Shown in pieces: positions 10,045-18,854 of a stretch of 64,000 bases of DNA. The notes below the pieces were generated by a model. The model did not search any database. It saw only the letters and a list, made by a program, of their open reading frames with translations, and had not been told where the DNA came from. The translations under genes were made by a program, and so were the position numbers. The DNA is from Acidobacteriaceae bacterium TAA 166 (GTDB lineage: Bacteria; Acidobacteriota; Terriglobia; Terriglobales; Acidobacteriaceae), in assembly GCA_000421065.1 (NCBI GenBank), contig ATWD01000003.1:1-64000 (forward strand), read 5' to 3'. Positions within the stretch are counted from its first letter, which is position 1. Every line of letters starts with the position of its first letter.

Positions 10045-10235
10045 CTCATAATTCGACATTATGTGCCTGTAGCGGAGCAATAATCTCGGGCTGAATGCGT
10101 CCAACCTCCGTCGGTGACCTACCAATCGCGTGTCGATCGGGCCCCAACTCTTCGTATTCGCGACTATTAAATCCAATACCTGAAGGGTACTGAGGCCGGA
10201 CTCAATGCATAAAAAGTAATGGAGCGATAACGACG

Positions 10236-13200
10236 ATGACCTCAATACCTAAGCGGTGCCCTGAGATGGTGTACGGAAAGCATCTCTTTGTCGCCTGGTT
10301 GGGCGTTGCACTCGTTTTTGCATGCTTGCCGCAAGCTTTCGCGCAAACTAATTACGGTGGAATTGTTGGTACTGTAACCGACGCTACAGGCGCATATATC
10401 GTCGGTGCTCAGGTATCCGTCACGAGCGACGCGACAGACGCGAATCGGACAAGCACGTCGGGAAGTGGGGGGACTTATACCGTATTGAACCTGAACCCTG
10501 GTTCGTACGCTGTTCGGGTTTTGAGTGCCGGTTTTAAGGAGTACAGGCGCACTCAGGTTGAAGTAACCATTGGCGGTACGACGCGAGTGGATGCGGCCCT
10601 CTCAATCGGAAATGTGTTCGACACGGTGGTTGTTGATGGAGCCTCAACTGCCAGCCTTCAGGCGGACACTTCCTCACTCGGGGGAGTTGTAGAGGGACGG
10701 CAGGTTCTTGAATCACCCTTGAACGGACGCAACGTCAATAACTTGCTGAGCTTCATTCCAGGGGTTGTACCTGGCGGAGGGACTTCAGGGAACACAATCG
10801 CAAACGGTGGCAGCGGAAATTTCCAGGTCGGCTCGCAGACACAAGCGATCGCCTACGGCAACTATCAAATGGGCGGGGGTTTTAGCGGTCAAAGCCTGTT
10901 CTTCATTGATGGCGTGCTCTCGAACGTTCCCGAGAATAACGTGAATTCCCTCGTCCCGACCCAGGATTCGGTGCAGGAATTCAGAGTCTTGACGAATAAT
11001 CCTGATGTAGAATTTGGCGGTTTCGGCGGAGGCGTAGTTCAGATCTCAACCAAGAGTGGCAGCAAGCAGTACCACGGCTCTGGCTATGAATACTTCCGAA
11101 ATACCATACTTGATGCGAACGACTACTTCAGCAATCAACAGGGCCTGCCGCGGCCGCCGTTGCACCAAAACCAATTCGGCGGCAACCTTGGTGGCCCGCT
11201 CATCACGAATAGGCTATTTGGCTTTTTCTCGTTCGAGCGTGAGACGCTTTCATCCGGGGGAATTTCGACTTATACAGTTCCAACTGCAGCCGAACTAAGT
11301 GGGGATTTTTCTGAGCTTGGAACTAATATCTATAGTCCCGCGACCGGGTTGCAATACACATGCAATGGCAGGCTGAACGTGCTCTGCAACCCGGACCCGA
11401 CCGCGGTGAAAATACTAAAACTAGAGTCTCCTCTCCCAAACCGTCCGGGGTTGATAAACAACTATGTAGCCACCGCTCCGATTGTGGGTGCGCAGAATCA
11501 ATTCAATGCAAGGACCGACTACATTCCAGGACAGTCCGATCAACTGTTTGCGCGTTATACCTTTTGGAATCCGCATAATGGGGCTAGTGATCCCTTGGGA
11601 ACAAGAACAGGTTCAGGACCCACCGGAAACACCACTACGGAGGCGATAGTTGGTGAGAATCATATCTTCAACAAATCAACCATCGCAGATCTTCGCGTCT
11701 CCTATCTCCAAAATTACAATTTCCAGGTGCCTCTTTCGAAGGGCTTTAACCTGGGAGACATTAATGCCAACTATGGAGCGATTCAAGCACAGCAGATCAA
11801 TGACAATTCCAGCGGTTTGCTTCCCAGCCTTGATATCCAGAACTATGGCGTCGGTGCGCAACTCTCTCAATTTTATTGGTTGAACACCATTTACGCTTTC
11901 AGTGGCAGCCTGACGAAGGTAGTGCACCGTCACACAATTAAGGCTGGCGGGAATTTCCGCGGGATTCGGTGGACGGCCTTTGGCGTAGATGGTGGGGTCG
12001 GATTGAATGCACTCTCCACATTTACGGCCAACGCTACCGACCCAAGCTCCGGAAATGCGCTCGCAGCGTTTCTTGCGGGTGTTCCTTCGTTCGTATATGT
12101 CGGAGAGGTAAATACGTCGCGAGCATTTCTTCACTCGTATGGCTTCTATGCCAATGACACATATCAAATGACCAGTAGGCTGACGCTCAACCTCGGTATT
12201 CGTTGGGATCAGCCGGGTTCCTACTCTGAGGTCAACAACAACAATACCGTGCTTCTGCCTCAGCTATCCACGGACTTGGGTTCTGTTATCAATCCCATAA
12301 CCGGAGTGACGCAGCCCGTTGTCGGTGGGCTCGCATTTGTCGCGTCGTCCCAGTATCCGTCGAGGCGCGAGGAGCAACTACACTCGAGGTTGTTCGCACC
12401 GCGAATTGGATTTGCTTATCGGTTGGATAAGAGCACCGTAGCTCGAGGTGGGTATGGTATTGCATATCTCCCGTCCGAGATAACCGCGGATGGTCCGCGC
12501 GGAAGTGCGATTAATTCGTTTTTCACCGTCCTCACGAATACCCCCGGGACGACCTATGCCGGAGAACCGACAGTTGCGAACCCATTTCCAAACGGGATCA
12601 ACGCTCCTCTTGGTCGCAATCCGATCGGGTTGACTCAACTTCTCGGACAAGGGATTACATCACCTATTCCGTCGCAGCCTTATGGCTACGTCCAGCAGTT
12701 CAATTTCGGTGTGGAGCGCCTGCTTGACACGCGGACCAGCGTCTCAATCTCTTATGCCGGCGCGAAGGGAACGCACCTTGTCATGTCACAGGGTTTTCAA
12801 AGTTCAGGTCTAAACCTTAATCAGCTCCCTGATCAGTACGATTCCATTGGGGGCGATCCGATCGCACAAACTGGTCTTTTCAAGAGTCTCGCGAACCCTT
12901 TTGCGGGAAAGTTTGTTTCTGGCGGCCAATTGAACCAGGCCACAATTCTGGAGGGGCTTCTCCTGAAACCGTTTCCTCAGTACACAACTGTGGAGCAAAC
13001 TATTCCGCGGTATGGCGCTTCGACATACGAGGCGCTTCAAGCCTCTCTCACACGACATTTAGGCCATGGTGGCATGGTGCAAGTCGCTTACACGTGGGCG
13101 AAGTTGCTGAGCAACACTGACAACACCAGCAGCTTTCAGGATGGACAAGGTGGCCAGGGCGTCGTGCAAGACAATTACAACCTCAAAGCTGAGAAGTCGA

Positions 13201-13805
13201 TCTCTCTTCAGGACCTCACGAATAATCTTGTGGTCAACTACGCTGTGGATCTTCCCTTCGGACACGACCGCACTTTTCTCAGCAGCGGAAGTCCGTTCCT
13301 AAACGCGATAGTGGCGGGGTGGCAGGTTAACGGAATCACCACAATCCACAGCGGCCTGCCCGTTGCGTTCTCTACGAACGGAAACTATCTGAGCAGTTAC
13401 TTCGGGTCGGGACCCATCCGTCCACATGTATTACCTGGCTGTGTCAGGACCTCGAGCGGAACTGCTCAGAGCCGGTCTGGCGCGTGGTTCAATACCAGAG
13501 CCAACGCGACCACTGGAGGCAAAGGCTGTTTCTACAGCCCGGGACCATTCGAGTTTGGTAACGAGGAGCGGGTGGATTCAGACGTAAGAACAGCGGCTGC
13601 ACGAAACTTTGACGTGGCCGTAAACAGAATCTTTCCCTTAGTTGGCGACGTGACTGGCAAATTTAGCGTAGAAGTTTTTAACGTGTTCAATCGAGCTCAA
13701 TTCGGCCCGCCCAATAGCAATTTGGATGATCCGGCATTTGGAACCGTGACTAAGCAGGCAAACCTTGCACGCACCCTTCAGTTTGCTCTGCGCTTATCCT
13801 TTTAA
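10236..13805 (+). CDS. TonB-dependent receptor, Oar-like, with carboxypeptidase-regulatory N-domain (receptor 1)
   Basis: 1189 aa. Signal peptide ending ...LPQAFAQ, then a carboxypeptidase-regulatory-like beta-sandwich (GGIVGTVTDATGAYIVGA..), a plug region (NGRNVNNLLSFIPGV, FFIDGV, VQEFRV) and a long beta-barrel ending LQFALRLSF with C-terminal Phe. Such receptors import bulky substrates across the outer membrane using TonB energy. The start could also be the ATG at 10266; neither has a clear ribosome site. Unlike receptors 2 and 3 it has no TGAGCGCTCA site upstream and no glycosidase beside it, so its substrate is unknown. Confidence 0.9.
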   Translation: MTSIPKRCPEMVYGKHLFVAWLGVALVFACLPQAFAQTNYGGIVGTVTDATGAYIVGAQVSVTSDATDANRTSTSGSGGTYTVLNLNPGSYAVRVLSAGFKEYRRTQVEVTIGGTTRVDAALSIGNVFDTVVVDGASTASLQADTSSLGGVVEGRQVLESPLNGRNVNNLLSFIPGVVPGGGTSGNTIANGGSGNFQVGSQTQAIAYGNYQMGGGFSGQSLFFIDGVLSNVPENNVNSLVPTQDSVQEFRVLTNNPDVEFGGFGGGVVQISTKSGSKQYHGSGYEYFRNTILDANDYFSNQQGLPRPPLHQNQFGGNLGGPLITNRLFGFFSFERETLSSGGISTYTVPTAAELSGDFSELGTNIYSPATGLQYTCNGRLNVLCNPDPTAVKILKLESPLPNRPGLINNYVATAPIVGAQNQFNARTDYIPGQSDQLFARYTFWNPHNGASDPLGTRTGSGPTGNTTTEAIVGENHIFNKSTIADLRVSYLQNYNFQVPLSKGFNLGDINANYGAIQAQQINDNSSGLLPSLDIQNYGVGAQLSQFYWLNTIYAFSGSLTKVVHRHTIKAGGNFRGIRWTAFGVDGGVGLNALSTFTANATDPSSGNALAAFLAGVPSFVYVGEVNTSRAFLHSYGFYANDTYQMTSRLTLNLGIRWDQPGSYSEVNNNNTVLLPQLSTDLGSVINPITGVTQPVVGGLAFVASSQYPSRREEQLHSRLFAPRIGFAYRLDKSTVARGGYGIAYLPSEITADGPRGSAINSFFTVLTNTPGTTYAGEPTVANPFPNGINAPLGRNPIGLTQLLGQGITSPIPSQPYGYVQQFNFGVERLLDTRTSVSISYAGAKGTHLVMSQGFQSSGLNLNQLPDQYDSIGGDPIAQTGLFKSLANPFAGKFVSGGQLNQATILEGLLLKPFPQYTTVEQTIPRYGASTYEALQASLTRHLGHGGMVQVAYTWAKLLSNTDNTSSFQDGQGGQGVVQDNYNLKAEKSISLQDLTNNLVVNYAVDLPFGHDRTFLSSGSPFLNAIVAGWQVNGITTIHSGLPVAFSTNGNYLSSYFGSGPIRPHVLPGCVRTSSGTAQSRSGAWFNTRANATTGGKGCFYSPGPFEFGNEERVDSDVRTAAARNFDVAVNRIFPLVGDVTGKFSVEVFNVFNRAQFGPPNSNLDDPAFGTVTKQANLARTLQFALRLSF

Positions 13806-13829
13806 GAACAACATCTTAAGAACAACATC
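13802..13829. repeat. Perfect 14-bp tandem duplication at the end of receptor 1
   Basis: TTAAGAACAACATC occurs twice head to tail (13802-13815 and 13816-13829). The first copy contains the TAA stop of the receptor gene. Probably a replication-slippage duplication. Confidence 0.7.
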
Positions 13830-14653
13830 CGACTCGACGGAGGATGATGAGTAGGCGAGTCACATATTCAGGGTTTTGCTAAGACCCCTCGGGTGATCCC
13901 ACCAAGCCGGAAGACGATCGCCCAAATTAGATGCTAGTCGGGTATCTTTCCTTCGACCCTTTCGAGCGACGGATTATGCTGGATGGCACAAACAAAGACT
14001 CGGGACTATAGGCACGCCCGTCCGTGTACGGAAGAACCACAAACCTCCGGACCGTGCGCGGGGTCTGCTCGACCGTTGCACCCGGTTTTGCGTCTTTACG
14101 GAGCGAGGGAAGATCAAACAGGCAGTCCGGCTCTTGTGCCAGTCGCTGGCCCCACTCAGTCGGACCAAAGTGGCATGACATACCTCAAGTGTCCCATGGA
14201 GGCACAGCGACACACTCAGATAATTTCTTAGTTGACCAGGCTCGTCGATCTCGCTTGGCGGAGATCAACACAAAACGCGGGAGCAGGGAAGAGCTCGAGG
14301 TGAGACATGGCAAAGTCTGGAACACGGCGGACCTGGCTTCGGGGTGTGATGTGAGCGGCTTCGCGACACCATTCGTTGTTGTTACAAGACAGGCATATTT
14401 CTGAGATGTCGCGCCAGATATATAACGGTGATCCGTCAACTCCACAAATAGAGAGGAGCTGACGGGACACCGGTTGACAGAGCCATAAGACAATCGGGGT
14501 CGGAAGATGGGATTGTCAAGAATTGATGATTAGGGCGAGCTGGACAAGGCTGCATGTGAATACATCAGCAGCCTTTCCGCCTGATTGATATCGATCCAAC
14601 GGGGCCTGCGAAGGCGACGGTTGCAGGGAAACACCGCGCAGGGCCCCGTCAAG
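13806..14653. other. 848-bp stretch without a recognisable gene
   Basis: Short open frames exist on both strands (about 80-126 codons, for example 14024-14404 on + and 14185-14493 on -), but none has a recognisable domain, a convincing ribosome site or a hydrophobic or motif-rich sequence. They overlap one another antisense. I see no RNA gene or insertion sequence. It may be a decayed region. Confidence 0.4.
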
Positions 14654-15886
14654 CTAGAAAGCCATGGCCTGTAAGGCCTCCTGCATTTCACTGAGGAGAT
14701 TTGCGATGGGAGTATAGCTAGTGTGGACCAAGTGTATCGCTCCATTCACGGTGGTGACGCCGATCATCTGTTCGCCCTCGATCCCTACAAAGACTGCCGG
14801 TCCCCAGAGAGCATCCATCTCAAATTCTCCGAAGCGCGTCTCGAAAGGCAACACACCAAGGTTAGAGATCATCCCCTCGCATCCACAGATCTGGAGCTCG
14901 AAAGCGGCGATCTCATCGACACCTGGAGAAGTTCCCATGAGCTGCCGAAAACCGGAATAGACCGTGCTGAGTCCTGACTGCGTCCGAATGGGAGCCAGGT
15001 CATTCTTAACCTCGCGTGCCACCTCCCACAGGTGACTCTCAGATTTGGGGACGTAGGCTCCCGTAGGAAACACAATAGCGAGTTGGCATTGATCATCGAG
15101 ACCAAGGCGCTCGCGATTGTTGACCGGTGAGATAACGCGAGTGGGATGCGCACGCCATTCGGGACGAAGCTTTCGGCCCGCAAAAGCAAGAGCAGCGATA
15201 AGGGCTCCGTGGACCGTAGCGTTTTCGTCGCGAGCACGATCTCGCAGCCTCCTGGTGAGATCCTCAGGGATTTTAAGCGCCTCTACGCTGGGAAACTTGG
15301 GAATCCTGCTCAGTAACTTGGCGGGCGGGTACTCTTGTGCCGATGGGGGCGGCGGAGCTTCCGGTAGCGCTAAGCAAAGATCTTCCTGAGGTGCGGTGAG
15401 CTTCAGAGGTGAAACTTCTGCCCCCGACAGGGAACGCAGGATGTCTCGAATCACAAAGGAAGAGGACAGGCCATCAGAGATTGAATGATGCATCGTGAAG
15501 AGGAAGATGCATCGGCCATGGCATCTCACGAGTGTGGCACGGGCCAGGACTGAACCGGCCAATGGCAACGGGGTTGCAAGCTCTCGAGCCATTTGTCCCT
15601 GCCAGGCTGGGATCTCTCCCTCCGCAAAGATCTGCAGAGAAATCGTCAGTCCAGGTTTTTCGACAAAGCAAAGTCGTCCATCCTGATCCGGCTCGACCGT
15701 CACCTGAAGCAACGGGTGGCGAGCCTGAGCTTTCGCGATTGCTTGGGACCAGGCCTCATCCGAGGCATCTCCTAAGATCTCAGCCGCGAAGACGAAGTGT
15801 TTGGCGGAATTCTGATTACTAAGCCAGAAATACTGCTCACTGGGGCCGAGGGGACGAAGAATATCTAGCGTAGCTGATGTAGTCAT
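14654..15886 (-). CDS. Condensation-domain acyltransferase (PapA/wax-ester-synthase-like)
   Basis: 410 aa when started at ATG 15886, which has AAAGGA about eight bases upstream; a longer open frame would run through the divergent promoter. The N-terminal half has the CoA-dependent acyltransferase signature HHSISDG (HHxxxDG), where the second His is the catalytic base. The C-terminal half contains the conserved SNLGVLPF-type motif of condensation and PapA-like enzymes. These transfer an acyl group from a CoA or carrier-protein thioester to an alcohol or amine. No peptide-synthetase or polyketide gene is nearby, so a stand-alone lipid or glycolipid acyltransferase is more likely than an NRPS part. 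Expressed divergently from the HTH-GAF regulator. Confidence 0.75.
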   Translation of the reverse strand: MTTSATLDILRPLGPSEQYFWLSNQNSAKHFVFAAEILGDASDEAWSQAIAKAQARHPLLQVTVEPDQDGRLCFVEKPGLTISLQIFAEGEIPAWQGQMARELATPLPLAGSVLARATLVRCHGRCIFLFTMHHSISDGLSSSFVIRDILRSLSGAEVSPLKLTAPQEDLCLALPEAPPPPSAQEYPPAKLLSRIPKFPSVEALKIPEDLTRRLRDRARDENATVHGALIAALAFAGRKLRPEWRAHPTRVISPVNNRERLGLDDQCQLAIVFPTGAYVPKSESHLWEVAREVKNDLAPIRTQSGLSTVYSGFRQLMGTSPGVDEIAAFELQICGCEGMISNLGVLPFETRFGEFEMDALWGPAVFVGIEGEQMIGVTTVNGAIHLVHTSYTPIANLLSEMQEALQAMAF

Positions 15887-15963
15887 GAGGGAGTATCCTT
15901 TGTTGTCGAAGATGTCCATTGATTCGAAATGTCCGCCGCAGTAACGACGCGAATAAATTGCAC

Positions 15964-16010
15964 GATATACTGAATGTATCAAATTTGCCAAATAAGGCAA
16001 TTGTGGCAAA
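15964..16010 (-). promoter_or_regulatory. Candidate promoter overlapped by an inverted repeat, acyltransferase gene
   Basis: TTTGCCA (15984-15990) and TGGCAAA (16004-16010) form an inverted repeat; a tighter pair TTGCC/GGCAA lies inside it (15985-15989 and 15996-16000). On the minus strand TTGGCA (15986-15991) and TATATC (15964-15969) are separated by 16 bp, a plausible -35/-10 for the acyltransferase. The repeat would cover the -35 box, as expected for a repressor site of the divergent regulator. This is inference from position. Confidence 0.4.
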
Positions 16011-16028
16011 ATAAATGCAGAGGGCATT

Positions 16029-17150
16029 TTGGATAAGGACATTCTCACGACGACAGAAGTGGCGGAGTTGCTGGGTATCTCCGTGCGCACGGCCCAATTG
16101 TTGGTCGAGGACGAGAGTCTCAACTCCTGGAAGACCCCCGGTGGTCATCGCAGGGTAAACCGTGCCGACGTGCTCGCCTGGAAGGAAAAGAACAATCCCG
16201 CTGCCCCAACATCTTCGGCGTGCATATTCCTCCATACCTCCACGGAAGAGCAGCCTCGCCTCCTGAAATCCATGTCGGAGTTGAATGGATATAGTTTCAG
16301 CGCGTTTCACGACTCCCATCGCCTTTCGGTGGCGATCGGCACAAGTATCCCTGCTGTGCTGATCGTCGACATCCGGGAGAAAACGAAAGAGCGTTTGCAG
16401 CTGATTCGAAGCCTGGTTGACGACGTTGACCTCAAGCTGATGAAGATCATCGTTCTTGTGGCGAATGAGGCGGCTTCTTCCGGAATGCCCCAAGCCGGCA
16501 AGGTGATAATCGTCACGAAGCCATCCCACTTAGCAGGGACTATTCGCTCCGTCTTGAATAGTAAAGTTCCTGTCGCACCCATCCTAGGAGAAATTTCCTA
16601 TCCGATCGGAGCTAACGAAGCACAGCGTTTGCTTGCGGTGGAACGTTCTGGGCTGGTCGATACGACGGCGGAAGATATTTTCGACCGTATCACATGGCTC
16701 ACGAGTCATAGTCTGGGCACTCCGGTCGCACTCTTTACGCTGCTGACTGCGGATCGGCAATGGTTTAAGTCACGTCGTGGTTTGCCGATGGAACAGATCC
16801 CTCGAGATTGGGCGTTTTGCAACCACACGATTCTGCAGGACAAGGTCTTTGTTGTCGATGATTTGAAACGTAATCCTCATTTCTTGAAGCATCCTGCCGT
16901 CGTCGGTGATCCTCATCTCCGCTTTTACGCCGGCGCACGAGTGCTTGATTCCGCGGGCTTTGCGCTCGGGTCCCTTTGTGTCATGGACTACTCGCCGCGG
17001 GTCCTTGATCGTGACCAAACGCAGACGCTGTTGGCCCTCTCACGATTTACTTCCGACGCCATCCAATTGAAAGGCGTTACACGACAATTGCACTGGACGC
17101 TCGATGCGGTCCGTAGAAACCGTGAAGGCGCTTCTCCTCGGAGACGTTGA
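16029..17150 (+). CDS. Regulator with MerR/excisionase-type HTH, receiver-like and GAF domains
   Basis: Residues about 5-55 form a winged HTH of the excisionase/HTH_17 kind (LTTTEVAELLGISVRTAQ.. WKTPGGHRRVNRADVLAW). About 65-185 look like a degenerate receiver domain (AVLIVDIRE), and about 220-360 form a GAF domain (LFTLLTADRQWFKS, GSLCVMDYSP). The first codon is uncertain: TTG at 16029 has AGAGGG only four bases away and no in-frame ATG is near. Divergent from the acyltransferase; the shared 142-bp gap holds an inverted repeat that could be its operator. Ends 14 bp before a convergent GH92 remnant. Confidence 0.75.
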   Translation: MDKDILTTTEVAELLGISVRTAQLLVEDESLNSWKTPGGHRRVNRADVLAWKEKNNPAAPTSSACIFLHTSTEEQPRLLKSMSELNGYSFSAFHDSHRLSVAIGTSIPAVLIVDIREKTKERLQLIRSLVDDVDLKLMKIIVLVANEAASSGMPQAGKVIIVTKPSHLAGTIRSVLNSKVPVAPILGEISYPIGANEAQRLLAVERSGLVDTTAEDIFDRITWLTSHSLGTPVALFTLLTADRQWFKSRRGLPMEQIPRDWAFCNHTILQDKVFVVDDLKRNPHFLKHPAVVGDPHLRFYAGARVLDSAGFALGSLCVMDYSPRVLDRDQTQTLLALSRFTSDAIQLKGVTRQLHWTLDAVRRNREGASPRRR

Positions 17151-17164
17151 CTCCGAACGAGAAT

Positions 17165-17685
17165 CTAGAATGCAGGAGTTGTGGATTGCGAGTAGGGCCT
17201 CGCATCTTTTCCGGTCGCCCAAGACTTATTGGCTGTTGAGCCCATCACGAAGTGAAGCTCGCCACCCGTCAGGATCTCTGCATGTGTGAGGTAACTATGA
17301 TCAAGGGCTTTTCCATTCAGAGTGACCTGTTGCACAAAAGCATTCTGGCTGGAAAGATGGGTGGCCACGATGTGGAAATCTTTTCCGTTGGGCAAATGAA
17401 GCGTGACGGAATCTACAAAAGGTCGGCCCATGACGTACTGATTCGAGGCGGGCGCCACCGGGTAAAAGCCCATTGCCGTAAAGAGCAGCCAAGCTGACAT
17501 CTGGCCAAGATCATCGTTGCCTACCAGCCCATCAGGCGCAGGTCGGTACTGCGGAAAGGTGCGCCCGTCTGGTCCAGTGCCAATGAAGGGATCGACTGCA
17601 TGGTAAGCTGCGCTTTGCGCTGAAGCAAGGCACGCTGCAAAGAGGCTGGTAAATAAGAGTGTCGTAAACGCAAGGTGGCCATCAT
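17165..17685 (-). pseudogene. GH92 alpha-mannosidase remnant: both ends kept, core deleted
   Basis: On the minus strand the sequence starts with ATGATG (17685/17682), then appears to shift frame into a signal peptide (TTLLFTSLFAACLASAQS). It continues with the GH92 N-terminal signature VDPFIGTGPDGRTFP. About nine residues later it jumps to the C-terminal hallmark GNDDLGQMSAWLLFTAMG and a normal GH92 end (SYLTHAEILTGGELHFVMG). Family members are about 700 aa or more; here only about 170 codons remain, so roughly 500 residues of the catalytic domain are missing. The deletion keeps the frame between the two ends. A frameshift near the signal peptide further argues against function. Confidence 0.8.
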
Positions 17686-17824
17686 TGCGTGCATTGATTG
17701 GATGTGTCGAACAGACGATGTGCCCCCCATCTGAAGGGCTGGGTGACTACAAGATTTTGACAGCGAAGCGATCTTCTAAGGATCGACGAATTGCTCTCCT
17801 TTCATCCCATATCATTTCGCGACT

Positions 17825-18754
17825 TCACAGGCGATCAGCCGACCTTTGCCGATAGAGAGATGGAGTCACGCCGAACCGGTTTCGAAACGCATTGGTCATG
17901 TGCGATTGGCTCGAGAACCCACACTCGGCAGAAATGTCGATCAAGGCGAGCTTTCGACTCGCCAATAAAATCCGAGCACGCTCCAACCTTTGTTCGAGGA
18001 GATACTCGTGCGGTGTCATCCCTGTAGAAGCGCGGAACCAACGCAAAAAGTGAGCGCGGCTGAAACCCATTTCAGCCGCGAGTAGGTTTAGAGTCAGCCG
18101 TTCCTTAAGGCTCGCATCGATACGTTCTTTCACTCGAGAGAGACGCGCTGCAGAGGATCGGACCCATTTCGGATCTTCTGACGCCGACGCATGAGTTCCA
18201 AGTTTCAGGAAACGGATTGTTGCTGCATGTGCCACAGTATCCACATATAAAGGTTCGCCAACTTCAGGTGATTCGAGTTCGGCCAGCAGTAAACCGAATA
18301 GCGAGAGCAGCTTCGGATCACGTTTCCCTGACTGAAACGTGATCGGTGACACAGGTCCCTCCATCTCTTCAATAATCCGGCTCAAGTAGGCATTGTCGAC
18401 CGCAAAATATGCCATTTCGGATTTTTGCAGAAGTCTGAGCTGAGGAATCAGGCCAGTCGGAATCGTGGTGAAGGCCCCAAAAGTCTTCCGATACGGTAGA
18501 AATTCGCCGGTGACGGCGCGATGTTCCCCGTGTGAGACCGCAGAACAGAGCATCGCCAAGACTGGCCGATCCACGAGTTCTGCGGGACGTTCTCCAGGAT
18601 CGCAGACATGTCGCTCGACGATAATTCCGTTCCAATTCAGATTGGAGCTGGAACGGAGAGCGGTTGCCGGCCCCGGCGCCACAATTGCCAAGGTCGGGTG
18701 CGGGGTGAGAGATTTGGAAGCCATATGTTGTTCTAATCCCCGAAACACGAGCAT
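17825..18754 (-). CDS. AraC-family transcriptional regulator
   Basis: The C-terminal 100 residues carry two helix-turn-helices of the AraC/XylS type (LNLLAAEMGFSRAHFLRWFR and IDISAECGFSSQSHMTNAFR, ending GVTPSLYRQ). The N-terminal part would be the effector or dimer domain. The frame is open to 18880, overlapping the GH15 gene by 26 bp; ATGs at 18754 and 18724 are internal alternatives, and none has a good ribosome site. Lies downstream of the GH15 glucoamylase gene on the same strand and may be co-transcribed with it. Confidence 0.85.
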   Translation of the reverse strand: MLVFRGLEQHMASKSLTPHPTLAIVAPGPATALRSSSNLNWNGIIVERHVCDPGERPAELVDRPVLAMLCSAVSHGEHRAVTGEFLPYRKTFGAFTTIPTGLIPQLRLLQKSEMAYFAVDNAYLSRIIEEMEGPVSPITFQSGKRDPKLLSLFGLLLAELESPEVGEPLYVDTVAHAATIRFLKLGTHASASEDPKWVRSSAARLSRVKERIDASLKERLTLNLLAAEMGFSRAHFLRWFRASTGMTPHEYLLEQRLERARILLASRKLALIDISAECGFSSQSHMTNAFRNRFGVTPSLYRQRSADRL

Positions 18755-18854
18755 ACCCTCGTTGAAGCACTTTTCTGCAAAAGAAAAAGTGCTCCGCAGG
18801 GCAAGATACTCACGCCGGGGCGAGTTCCGAGGAATGCGGGTTGGTGACAGCCCT

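Noticed and set aside
14024..14404. 126-codon open frame on the + strand
   Set aside because: No motif or ribosome site, and equally long antisense frames overlap it.
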